Of a stretch of DNA of 64,000 bases, positions 1 through 9,492 are shown in pieces (position 1 is the stretch's first letter; the number at the start of each line of letters is the position of its first letter). The notes beneath the pieces were generated by a model. It ran no database searches, was not told the origin of the DNA, and was given only the letters and a program-made list of their open reading frames with translations. The DNA is from Dendrolimus kikuchii. Its lineage: Eukaryota; Arthropoda; Insecta; Lepidoptera; Lasiocampidae. Location: contig CM034391.1 of assembly GCA_019925095.2 (NCBI GenBank), forward strand, positions 2,321,051-2,385,050. Reading direction: 5' to 3'. Position numbers and translations under genes: made by a program.

Positions 1-4
1 AAAC

Positions 5-215
5 TAAGGGCCGCTTGCATAAGGTTGCTTAAATTTATTTAAAAAACACAAAACGTATTTAACACCCTTAAATACAATTAGCGTCTTGCACAAAGCAAAA
101 TTTGGCGCTAAATATATTTAAAGAACTGTCAATACGTTTTGTGTAAAACTTATTTAGGCAGTTTAATATGATTAACTAATTTTATTTAAAGGCGATCGTT
201 ATGCAAGCGGCCTTA
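5..215. mobile_element. Foldback/MITE-like element with long imperfect terminal inverted repeats
   Basis: The left arm begins TAAGGGCCGCTTGCATAA. The right arm, read on the other strand, begins TAAGGCCGCTTGCATAAC. The similarity continues inward for several tens of bases, and both arms reach a CACAAAACGTATT block. No open reading frame lies inside, so it would be non-autonomous. It sits at the window edge, so a target duplication cannot be judged. Confidence 0.55.
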
Positions 216-370
216 AAAGTACATAATGAAGGGAAAAATAGCTAAAGATAAAATATTGGTCCCCAGTATTAAGAACATTCATTCGTGCATTAATATTTAT
301 CTATCCATAATAAAATAAAACTGTAGAAGTGTCAAACGTGTGCAATGTGAATTTAGAAATGAGAAAATTA

Positions 371-690
371 TCCGTGCAGGAACGGAGAAAGAATACAATT
401 TCCTGCGGCCGGGCGGCCTGTCGTAAGAGGCGACTTAACAACCTACAGCCAGGTGGTAGGGCATTTGCCCGACTGGATGGCTACCACCCCTGGTCTAAAG
501 TATGTCGCCATAACAACCTTGAGTTGTATTCCGGCATTAGTGACCAGGTTCCAGTCTCCCTTAAGAGAGCAGCAGCGCATTTGTAGCAACTTTGCTGTTG
601 CAAATGTCCATCGGCGATGGTAACCGCTTTCCATCCAGTGGGCCGTCTGCCTGTCTGCTGATCTCCTGCAATAAAAAATAAATAAAAAAC
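371..690 (+). mobile_element. SINE-1, near full-length copy
   Basis: SINE-1 is the most frequent short repeat here. The sense copy begins TCCGTGCAGGAACGGAG, has a central block (AGGTGGTAGGGCATTTGCCC...), and ends CTGCTGATCTCCTGCAATAAA followed by an A-rich tail. The head shows no clear tRNA A/B boxes. The 3' 100 bp matches the end of the Jockey-like LINE at 52.6 kb. Short ORFs across it are accidental. Confidence 0.75.
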
Positions 691-1654
691 CAGGCAATTA
701 ACTTGGTCTAGCAGATTCCTAAAATGTAACTTTTAGGATTTTTTATCTGTCGGTTTGTTAGAGTATCACGTGAAAATTACTGGACCGATTTAAATAAAAC
801 TCGACATAACTAGCTTATAACCCGAGTCTACACTTAGGATACTTTTCATCTCGATTAATGATACCATTTTCGTGGGTTAGATATAGAAATTTGCAATACG
901 AAGTTCATTGGTACCACTGGCTGCATGATTTTTTTTTTCTTAACATCTCTACGGACTCGAGTTCCGTACCTTTTTTTACTACTTAATTTCTATGAAAGAT
1001 TTTAGAGTCCATACACGCTTATTGTTTATTTTTGTTACCGTGTGACATTAATTTAGTGATTTATATATTATGGTGTACCTTAAGATTAACTTATTATATT
1101 AATTTATCCTATTTTTAATACTAAACTTATACAGAGTGTATCTGTTACATGCTGGTGTTGTGAGGAAGTGCATGTGCAGTGTTGGCCTTATATCTATACT
1201 TATATATAGTCCTATCTAGTGCCATGTGTGTTGGTTTTTTCTTTTCTGTGCCTGGGTTATTAATTTTTAGGCTCTCTGTGTGTCAAACAAACCAAGACAA
1301 AGGCTGCATGATTTGTAAGTTCTTTAACCATTTTAATAAAGGGTATATTAAAAAAAATGTACAATAGACGTATAGTCAAGGTGGGGAAGTCCGTCAGTGG
1401 GGTAAGTTCGTAGATCTCTCGTTACTCACCTTTTTGAAACGGAATTTAACGTCAACTACAATTTGAAGTCAGTATTATATGGTGTCTTAGCTTTACTGAC
1501 CGATTTGTTGCCGTTGTGGCTATTAAAACGCGGAAATAAAGAGGGGTGTATGGAGTTCCCCCACCTTGACTATATGATTTTAAAATAATTAAAAAACAAC
1601 TAAGTGATTTTCGGTCCAAGCAGGGTAATAGTTTCCGTACAGGTGACGATTTAT
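691..1654. other. AT-rich intergenic stretch, nothing recognised
   Basis: This stretch has stop codons in all frames, T-runs and no repeat family that recurs elsewhere in the window. A 62-residue ORF at 1179-1367 is Cys/Phe/Leu-rich low-complexity translation without support. Confidence 0.4.
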
Positions 1655-1918
1655 TTTTGTTTTTTTTTATTTTTATTGCAGGAGTTCAGCAGACAGGCAG
1701 ACGGCCCACTTGATGTTAAGCGGTTACCATCGCCTATGGACATTTGCAACACCAAAGGTGCTACAAATGCGCTGCTGCCCTCTTAAGGGAAACTGGAACC
1801 TGGTCACTAATGCCGGAACACAACTCAAGGTTGTTATGGCGACATACTTTAGACCAGGGGTGGTAGCCATCCAGCCCGGCCGCAGGAAATTGTATTCTTT
1901 CTCCGTTCCTGCACGGAT
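1655..1918 (-). mobile_element. SINE-1, internally deleted copy
   Basis: The poly(T) at the left is the tail of a minus-strand copy. The sequence runs normally to the CCATCCAG block and then jumps straight to the head block CCGGCCGCAGGAAATTG. About 65 bp of the consensus visible in other copies is missing. Confidence 0.7.
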
Positions 1919-1959
1919 AAAACGTCGGACGATAGTTCGTCTTTATCTTAAATGACCAC

Positions 1960-2103
1960 AGAACCCCAGAAATCTGGGGTTGTCTGGAAGAGATCGCTTT
2001 TTAGCGATAAGACCGCCCTTTGTACATAACTAGATATAATTCTAGTCTTTAAGTTCATGTTTGTATTGGTGTACAATAAAGAGTTATCTATCTATCTATC
2101 TAA
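1960..2103 (+). mobile_element. LINE 3'-end fragment with (CTAT)n tail
   Basis: The block GAAGAGATCGCTTTTTAGCGATAAG, then GTGTACAATAAAG and a (ATCT)n run, resembles the 3' UTR and short-tandem tail of a lepidopteran LINE. The motif is recalled from knowledge of the order. No coding part is present. Confidence 0.5.
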
Positions 2104-2628
2104 TCATTGCAATTTCATAAAACACGAAACATAGGTTCATGATGTCAAAAAGAAAATTAAGCGCATTTCACGACCAACTAGGTATGACGAGGAATAAATT
2201 TCATTGGGCCCCATTTAAATTTTAAATTTTGTCGCTCATTTCGTGAATCCCTCCACCTTTAGCATCCGTTATTTTTATATTTAAATTTTGGGTGCTTTTT
2301 GTAATACTATTACGTGGCTTCGCTTGGATACATTTTACAATCAACAACAATAAGGTCTCTGATTGGCACAATAATATAAGTTTTATCTATGGTCACAATT
2401 ACACTAGAATAAGCCCGGCTTGGATTTAAAGTTCAATGCTGGTACAAGAATATGATGTAAAACGTTCGCAGTGGCCATTCTTACAGTTATTTAGTAGCAT
2501 AGTTAAAAGTTAATAGTTAATTTTGTTATGTACCCTGTTATTTCTAAACGATATAATCGACCATTTCCTTAATTGAATAATAATGTTATATTTTTATTCT
2601 GTGGTTAGCTGTTTTGTATAAAGTAGTT

Positions 2629-2885
2629 GGGAGTTTTTGGCGGGAACTGAAAGGAGATGATGTGCTGTGCAGTTTTATTTTCTAAAAATTTGTAAAATTA
2701 CTCTAAAATGAACAACAGTTGTAGGATATTGATAGTTTTTGAGTAGTAATTATGTGTTTTTGCGAGAAATGTGAACTATATAGCCAAATGTGGCCTTTCG
2801 AGTTTTCACAAGAACTCCGTTGAATGGTGTGGATTGTAGCCTACAATACAACTGCGCCTGGCTTAAAGGCCTAGTGCCAAGCCTT
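2629..2885 (+). mobile_element. SINE-2, short subtype
   Basis: SINE-2 begins GGAGTTTTTGGCGGGAACTG, runs through GAACAACAGTTGTAGGATATTG and CACAAGAACTCCGTTGAATGG, and ends GGCTTAAAGGCCTAGTGCCAAGCC plus A-rich sequence. Two subtypes differ in the middle. This one has the GTAGCCTACAATACAACTGC version. No tRNA promoter boxes are obvious. Confidence 0.7.
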
Positions 2886-3483
2886 AAATACATAAAGTGC
2901 ATATAAAGTAGTTGTCTATAATTTACAATAATTTTGATACAATATTTATCCTTTATAATGTAATGATTGTGTACAGATTATAATTCAAAATCTCTTAATT
3001 GTATATAGACGGTATTCACTACATTTTGTTTTCATGTTGGCAGACGCGATAGATTTGTACTTTGTTCGGTTTGTTTTATTACATGTAAAACTTTAAGAAT
3101 AATGTCTTATATAATATCTTGTATAAAATATTATCTGGAATTTCCAAACAGTAATGTATTAAATTCTTTTTGTCAATGACTTCAATCCGCTATCGGTTGT
3201 GCCGATATGTTAAGTTTCTTAAACTGTTAAATTGTTGAAGGGATGGCGAGGTGTTCTAAAAAATTGCTCGACGACTGTTAAAATTAGTGTAATAGATGTG
3301 TTAAAACCGTAAAGTTCTCTGATTATAACTATGTGACCAGTTGCCGTTCTTTTATTACCATAAACCCTTCTGAGTTGTTGCAAGTATTACACCATGGCAC
3401 ATAGCACACGGTATATGGGATGAATTTTGTTTATTTATTTATGGAAAACCTACAGCTCAATTTATTACATTTGTTTAGATAAC

Positions 3484-3858
3484 AATACCGTAATACCGAA
3501 GTAAGAAAGAGAGTTTGTCTGAAAGAGAGTGTCGGGGTGAAGGTAAGGAAAGGAATGCTCCGGTGGTTCGGGCATATGGAAAGAATGCATGATGAAAGGA
3601 TGAATAAACAGATATACAATGCAAAAGTGGATGGATGCAGAAGTCGTGGAAGGCCACGACACACCTTCCATGATCAAATTGATCGTGTACTAGCAGAAGG
3701 TGATGTCAGGAGCCTTAAGAACAGACGAGCGTGCATGACAAGAGTTATGAATATCAAAGAAGCAAGTGAGGTGTGTAAGAATAAGTCTAAATGGCGCTCT
3801 GTTGTTCGTGCTTACCCCGCAAGGGAACTGACGTGAAGTTATGTATGTATGTATGTAT
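3484..3858 (+). mobile_element. RTE-like LINE (family RTE-A) 5'-truncated copy with 11-bp TSD
   Basis: This copy encodes the C-terminal tail of a non-LTR reverse transcriptase polyprotein: MLRWFGHMERMHDERM, then KVDGCRSRGRPRHTF, ending in ARELT and a stop. A (TATG)n tail follows. GTTTAGATAAC flanks it at 3473-3483 and 3859-3869. Variable 5' truncation, a constant 3' end and a short-tandem tail fit RTE-type target-primed insertion. The clade call is inference. Confidence 0.75.
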
Positions 3859-4248
3859 GTTTAGATAACTAGAATTAACAACAGAAAGCCAATGACAGGT
3901 TTTCACGAATAAGCTATTGCTTAAAAGTAACATGCAGACGTAAAAGAGGCACCGAGATGCTTAGTCACTGTTGAAAAATTTAAGGCTTAGACACCGCAGC
4001 GCTTGGCTCTTGAAATACTGACTGCAAATGGGTTGATGTCATCGTATTTACTTACATTATGTAAATAATTTCTTGCTCGCATTAAAAATGAGTTTTGTCT
4101 GTAAATAGTAAGACTTAAAAGTACATTTATGGATTGATTAAATCGTATAGACCTCGCTGGAATATTAAAGTGGATCTTAACTTAGAAGATCTGGACAATC
4201 AATATCGGAGGAGATAATTTTTATAAGAAGTAAAAAATCAGCAATATC

Positions 4249-4390
4249 TCGTTTTTTTTTATTTTTTTATTGCAGGAGTTCAACAGACAGGCAGACGACC
4301 CACTTGATGGAAAGCGGTTACCATCGCCTATGGAGATTAGCAACACCAAAGGTGCCACAAATGCGCTGCTGCTCTCTTAAGGGAGACTGT
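4249..4390 (-). mobile_element. SINE-1, 5'-truncated copy
   Basis: The poly(T) plus ATTGCAGGAGTTCAACAGACAGG is the minus-strand SINE-1 tail. The copy breaks off at AAGGGAGACTG, leaving only the LINE-related 3' part. Confidence 0.7.
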
Positions 4391-4609
4391 CGTCTGTCTT
4401 TAACTGGCAAGAGGTGACACTTATTGCAACGATCAAAATGTGAATCACTAGAGTAGTAGATCTTTTTCCTATAGCATAAACGCTTTTGCACACTTTCAAT
4501 GCGGTCTATATATTTATGATAGCGTGGGTTCCTTATATGAGATGCATATTCTAAATGACTTCTAACTTAGGTACAGTATAAAATTTTTAGCGTTTTAATT
4601 TCACTAAAG

Positions 4610-4821
4610 GAAGTCGTGGAAGGCCACGACATACCTTCCATGATGAAATTGATCGTGTACTAGCAGAAGGTGATGTCAGGAGCCTTAAGAACAGACGAGC
4701 GTGCATGACAAGAGTTATGAATGTCAAAGAAGCAAGTGAGGTGTGTAAGAATAAGCCTGAATGGCGCTCTGTTGTTCGTGCCTATCCCGCAAGGGAACTG
4801 GCGTGAAGTTAGGTATGTATG
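4610..4821 (+). mobile_element. RTE-A truncated copy with imperfect TSD
   Basis: The copy contains GRPRHTF-type coding sequence to the ARELA stop and then (GTAT)n. TAATTTCACTAAAG before it and TAATTTCATTAAAG after it differ by one base. It is a 3' LINE fragment without catalytic domains. Confidence 0.7.
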
Positions 4822-4954
4822 TAATTTCATTAAAGCAATTTGATATTTCAAAAATGATGTTATTTGTGCTATTTACAATGTAGTTTTGTTTTCTTACTTA
4901 CTCCGTTGGCTCAGAGACCCCAAGTGGGTATTGACCTCCGAAACAAGCATGCCA

Positions 4955-5210
4955 TTTTTTTTTTTTTTTTTTTTTTTTATCGGCAGACAAACACACACAT
5001 TGTATATCTCCAAATCAAGCAAGTTAACGCTTGTGTTATGAATAATATACAACGAACTACTCTGGGGCCGATCCCAGACACCCAGACCATAGTAAATAAC
5101 GGAGAAAATACGTTTCCGAAATTTACTATACCAGGAATCGAACCCGGAACCTCTGCGTTGCAGTGAGGTACGCCGGCAAAGCCTTAGCCCGGTCAACCAC
5201 AGAGGCCGTC
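4955..5210 (-). mobile_element. SINE-3, tRNA-derived, near full length
   Basis: On the minus strand it begins GACGGCCTCTGTGGTTGACC (A-box-like), continues to CGGGTTCGATTCCTGG (B-box, RNA polymerase III internal promoter), and ends with TCTGCCG and a long poly(A). This is the head-to-tail order of a tRNA-derived SINE. The B-box is essentially canonical. Confidence 0.8.
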
Positions 5211-5640
5211 AAATTTCTCTCTGTCCTGCGCAATTTCTTGCCAATTACTGGCTCGTAGCCGGCTCGCCGACCTACCGGCCGTCCCAAATGTGCTTTCTTC
5301 ATGCTGCGATCCTCTCCTATCCGTTCTACGTGACCGAGTCAGCGGAGGCGGTGAACTTTTACATCTCCTATCATGTTAGGCTCGGCCACGAGATTCTCAA
5401 TTTCGAGGTTGGTTCGGACCCTCCAGCCACCATCCTCTCTCTTTGTAGGACCCAGAATCTTGCGGAGAACCTTCCTTTCCGCTACTAGAAGCTGGTTCTC
5501 CTCCTTGAGGGTAAGCCTCCAAGCTTCGCACCCATACATCAGGATGGGCCGTATGCGGTTTTTTAGATCCTGAATTTGGTTTTCTGTTTAGAAGCCTGGA
5601 CACCAGTACCTTATGCAGGGCTGGCACAACACCGCAGGCC
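5211..5640 (-). pseudogene. LINE reverse-transcriptase C-terminal fragment
   Basis: Read on the minus strand, it gives IRPILMYGCEAW followed by LLVAERKVLRKILGPTKRED and EIENLVAEPNMIGDVK. This is the region after the RT palm in RTE/I-like LINEs. It abuts SINE-3 and has no start or upstream RT motifs. A second piece of the same family lies at 58.8 kb. Confidence 0.6.
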
Positions 5641-5700
5641 GTTTTTTTTTGTATACATAGTTTTTTCTTCTAGTAATCTATATTCTAATTCATGACAACA

Positions 5701-5834
5701 ACAGGGTGATGTCAGGAGCTTTAAGAACAGACGAGCGTACATGACAAGAGTTATGAATGTCAAAGAAGCAAGTGAGGTGTGTAAGAATAAGCCTGAATGG
5801 CGCTCTGTTGTTATGTTAAGTTATGTATGTAGGT
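5701..5834 (+). mobile_element. RTE-A truncated copy with 9-bp TSD
   Basis: It carries the GATGTCAGGAGC to GCGCTCTGTTG coding remnant and then (TATG)n. ATGACAACA occurs at 5692-5700 and 5835-5843. The Ala-Arg-Glu-Leu end is deleted in this copy. Confidence 0.65.
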
Positions 5835-6123
5835 ATGACAACAGTCTTAATGTAAAATAAAATGCGCATAACCAAAGTACCGGGAATATCATGTACTTAT
5901 ATAATATTAATATTCAACGAGAAATATCGCTGTAAATATTTTCCCCCTGGGAATTGAAGCGAGAATGAGAATATCGTTCGGGTCCTCCTCGTTAAAGACG
6001 GGAACGTTAGGCATATTTACGGGATACTTACTCTGATAGGTGCTTCAAGAGGGCGCGGCTGCATAGGATCGCGAAATATATACTGCGGGGGAGGGTTTCA
6101 CAGCAAATGATAGATATACACAT

Positions 6124-6690
6124 TGTTACGAGTGCGGGACTCGAATTAAAAATGCCGTTGGAATTGCTATAGAATTTATTAGAACTATACAAACACGTAT
6201 AACACAGGTACAAATATAACTGGCCACAACCAGTACAAACTGCACGATTCAGTAACACGCGTAAAGTCCGTCACTATATAGTTTATCAATGTATACGTCT
6301 TGCTTGTATCGTAATCGTCGCTTGACTGCCTCCCCCCCCCCCCCCCGTTCAGGCATAGTTTTATGCTAAACTATACATACAGGCATACATAACTTCACGC
6401 CAGTTTCCTTGCGGGGTAGGCACGAACAACAGAGCGCCGTTTAGGCTTATTCTTACACACCTCACTTGCTTCTTACTAAACTTCTTGCACTAAACTATAC
6501 AATACAACAAATGACCGCGTGGACTGAAGTTTTCCAAGAAAATGTAATCTGCACACCTGTGGCCATAAACAAGTACAATAACAATAGGTTATTGTCTAAT
6601 TAAAATTTTAAACACCAAAGTAAACAAAAGAAGTCCAAATGCGGGAAAGGTAATAAACCAGGTGTGCATTTAGTTTGTCGGCATGTAACA
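6124..6690 (-). mobile_element. Solo-LTR-like element (LTR-1), interrupted by an RTE-A insertion
   Basis: The element runs TGTTACGAGTGCGG ... GGCATGTAACA, with a TGTTAC/GTAACA inverted terminus typical of LTRs. It is the inverted homologue of 7170-7636. Orientation is inferred from that copy, which has a TATA box and AATAAA. Flanking ACAT/ATAT is at best an imperfect 4-bp duplication. A C-run at about 6331 is low complexity. Confidence 0.55.
6376..6489 (-). mobile_element. RTE-A fragment nested in LTR-1, 11-bp TSD
   Basis: It begins with the (CATA)n tail, then AACTTCACGCCAG and the antisense coding remnant to CACTTGCTTCT. CTAAACTATAC flanks it at 6365-6375 and 6490-6500. The insertion is therefore younger than the LTR-like copy. 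Confidence 0.75.
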
Positions 6691-6866
6691 ATATATTTTA
6701 AATTCTATTTTTATTATAACAGTATTTATTATTTTTACATGGCTATAAACTTGAGTTTAGAATTAAAGAGAGAATTAATTTCAAACCTTTTTATCTGAAA
6801 GATATGTTTTAGAAATAACTTTTTTTAAATCAACCAATAATTCTTTGTTTGTCTTTTGTTATTATA

Positions 6867-7035
6867 CTAGAGGTCCCGGTAGGTGTTGTCGTCCTCTGAA
6901 AAAAATTAAATCTAGGCACAGATCCCAGCGCCACCTGCCGGTTCCAATTGTAAATCTAAGTAATCCAGAGACCCACTCAAACTTACACAAAATATTTCAG
7001 TCTTTCTTAAGTTATGCGCGTACATACATTTCTAC
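6867..7035 (-). mobile_element. Helitron-like fragment (3' end)
   Basis: Read on the minus strand it ends CAACACCTACCGGGACCTCTAG, with the CTAG terminus and upstream hairpin-like arm of the Helitron-like family seen at 14.4 and 26.8 kb. The typical internal block (CCAGCGCCACCTGCCGG) is present. Confidence 0.5.
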
Positions 7036-7169
7036 GATTCATTTTTATTTATATGGAAGAAAACAATTACTATGGAGCAGAAGTAATTGCTTCAAACTTC
7101 TGGATGATTTAACTTTTTACTCTAGAACCGTGCTGATAGTTTTTTAAAGAGAACGCATCTTTAAAATAC

Positions 7170-7636
7170 TGTTACATGCCGACAAAAGTGAATGCACACC
7201 TGCCTGCCATAAAGCTCAGTTTAATACCTTCCCGCATTTGGACTTCTTTTGTTTACTTATTTATTGGCATACGGCTCATTGTCCTATTGTACTCGTTTAT
7301 GGCCGTTTGCAGGCATAATTAGCCAGGTGTGCGGATTAGGATTTCTAGGAAATTAAGTCGATGATACGGGCGGGCACACTTATATTTGTGAAGTATAAAA
7401 CGACGGCAGGATGGAGAGAGGGGGCAGTCTAACGAGAACCACGAGCAAGGTAAGACGTGTGTATATTCGTTAAAGCTATATAGTGACGGACTTTGCGCGT
7501 GTTATTGAATCGTACATTACGTTTATACTGGTTGCGTCCAGTTATATTTGCACCTGTGTTATACGTGTTTGTATAGTTCTAATAAATTCTATATTAATTC
7601 CAACGGCATTTTAATTCGAGTCCCGCACTCGTAACA
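7170..7636 (+). mobile_element. Solo-LTR-like element (LTR-1), intact copy
   Basis: It starts TGTTACATGCCGAC and ends CACTCGTAACA. A TATAAAA lies at 7394-7400, a CAGT initiator-like site about 25-30 bp downstream, and AATAAA at 7581-7586. This order (U3 promoter, R, poly(A) signal, U5) sets the plus orientation. No gag or pol is adjacent, so it reads as a solo LTR. The 4-bp flanks (ATAC/ATGC) do not match perfectly. Confidence 0.6.
7394..7400 (+). promoter_or_regulatory. TATA box of LTR-1
   Basis: TATAAAA is followed by a purine-rich stretch and GCAGTCTAACG at a distance expected for a start site. The poly(A) signal lies downstream inside the same repeat. Activity is inference. Confidence 0.45.
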
Positions 7637-7783
7637 ATGCCTTCTTTTATGGGTATCTTATAATACATGTTTATCTATTACTTCCTCAACTCCTTCAGGT
7701 AAGAGTTCATTGCCGTAGAATTTGGTATATGCAATAACATACATGTCGTTTCCAAGAACGAATAAAGGATATTTTATTCATTC

Positions 7784-7901
7784 TTGGGATCGGCCCCAGA
7801 GTAGTCCGTTGTATATTACCCATAACAAGCGTAACTTGCTTAATTTGGGGATACACAATATGTGTGTTTGTCTGCCGATTATTTATTTAAAAAAAAAACT
7901 T
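7784..7901 (+). mobile_element. SINE-3, 5'-truncated (tail half)
   Basis: It contains GATCGGCCCCAGAGTAGTCCG, then TAAGCGTAACTTGCTTAATTTGG and TTTGTCTGCCGA with an A-run. This is the 3' half of the tRNA-derived SINE, without its promoter head. Confidence 0.65.
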
Positions 7902-8187
7902 TATATCCCGACAAAATTCGAAATCTTCACGTGATACGCATCCGAGGACTTCGTGGGCGTAGTTATTAGTCTGCGATTAACAGAAGCTTTTCATTCATTA
8001 CAACCTCATTTCATTACTATGTAATATTATTATGAATCACACATGTCACTCGCCTTACATACGTCTAATATTAAATACTTAATATCTCTATATATTCTAA
8101 AACCTGTGAAATCACGAAATAAATGCGCAGAAATAGAAACAGACTTTAAATTTAATATATAAATAAAACACCCTTATTGAATACTAG

Positions 8188-8345
8188 CGGCCCGTCCCGG
8201 CTTCGCATGGGTATCTAAAAAGATTTTTTTTATAGCCTATGTCAACCGGGTATAGTGTAGCTTGCCAAGAGTAAAAGAATTTTTCAAATCGTTTCAGTAG
8301 TTTCGGAGCCTATTCTATGCAAACAAACAATCAAATCTTTCGTAT
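8188..8345 (-). mobile_element. Helitron-like fragment, second subfamily
   Basis: It begins (plus view) CTAGCGGCCCGTCCCGGCTTCGC, the complement of a Helitron 3' end, and runs to an AT-rich end near ATAGATATAAAAATATG. The sequence class is familiar from Lepidoptera. No Rep/helicase coding is present. Confidence 0.45.
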
Positions 8346-8382
8346 AGATATAAAAATATGTAATAAGCTTTACCTTACCTCA

Positions 8383-8683
8383 TCCGTGCAGGAACGGAGA
8401 AAGAATACAATTTCCTGCGTTGGGGCGGCCTGTCGTAAGAGGCGACTTAACAACCCACAGCCAGGTGGTAGGACATTTGTCCGACTGGATGGCTACCACC
8501 CCTGGTCTAAAGTATGTCGCCATAACAACCTTGAGTTGTGTTCCGGCATTAGTGACCAGGTTCCAGTCTCCCTTAAGAGAGCAGCAGCACAAACTTTGGT
8601 GTTGCAAATGTCCATAGGCGATAGTAACCGCTTTCCATCAAGTGGGCCGTCTGCCTGTCTGCTGAACTCCTGCAATAAAAAAA
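8383..8683 (+). mobile_element. SINE-1, near full-length copy
   Basis: It begins TCCGTGCAGGAACGG and ends CTGCTGAACTCCTGCAATAAAAAAA. The whole head-body-tail order is preserved. The 127-residue ORF over it is a by-product of the SINE. Confidence 0.8.
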
Positions 8684-8954
8684 TACCTTTAGTTTATTAA
8701 ATGAAAGCCCAGATAATAAAGCTCTGTGGAATAAACTAACACAGGCGTAATGAAACGCGCGGTCTTTGAATGGCGGGCGCCCACTCCTAACAATTTCACG
8801 CAAATTAAAAGACACGAAAGCTAAGAGATACGTTATTTTCTTCACACGATAAGCGCTTGTACACAATGGAGCCTAGCAATGACTGTCGATATAGTTAGAA
8901 AGAAGGATTTTATAAGACAGTGATCCTCGGTTACAAATATCCACGGAACGTGCG

Positions 8955-9144
8955 AAATTGTATTGTAGGCTACAATCGACGCCGTACAACGGAGTTCTTG
9001 TGAAAACTCGAAAGGCCACATTTGACTATACAGTTCACATTTCTCACAAAAACACATAATTACTACTCAAAAACTATCAATATATTTTTAGAAAATAAAA
9101 CTGCACAGCACAACGTCCCCTTTCAGTTCCCGCCAAAAACTCCC
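8955..9144 (-). mobile_element. SINE-2, short subtype
   Basis: On the minus strand it is GGGAGTTTTTGGCGGGAACTG ... GTAGCCTACAATACAAT, lacking the GGCCTAGTTGCCAAGCC end. A second SINE-2 lies 14 bp further on. Confidence 0.65.
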
Positions 9145-9158
9145 AACGTGCAAGATCT

Positions 9159-9480
9159 TTTATGTTATTTAAGTTTATGGCTTCGCAGCTTAGCCTTTAA
9201 GCCAGATCTTAGTTTACAATATAGTTTCTTCATTTTCTTAGGCCTATGTGTAGCACAGCTGAACTGTAGGTAATCAGCTAGTGCCATCCAACGGAGTACT
9301 TGTGAAAACTCAAAAGGACACATTTGACTATACAGTTCACATTTCTCACAAAACACATGATTACTACTCAAAAACTATCAATATCCTACAACTATTGTTC
9401 ATTTTAGAGTAATCTTACACAATTTTAGAAAATAAAACTGCACAGCACATCATCTCCTTTCAGTTTTCGCCTAAAACTCC
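9159..9480 (-). mobile_element. SINE-2, long subtype, with exact 12-bp TSD
   Basis: CGTGCAAGATCT at 9147-9158 and 9481-9492 flanks a copy that includes the A-rich end (TTTATGGCTTCGCAGC in plus view) and the GGAGTTTTAGGCG start. This fixes the full element at about 320 bp and shows retroposition rather than DNA transposition. Confidence 0.75.
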
Positions 9481-9492
9481 CGTGCAAGATCT

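Noticed and set aside
329..586. ORF of 85 residues (and similar ones at 8.3, 27.2, 44.4 and 50.3 kb)
   Set aside because: All lie on SINE-1 copies and recur wherever SINE-1 occurs. They have no independent support.
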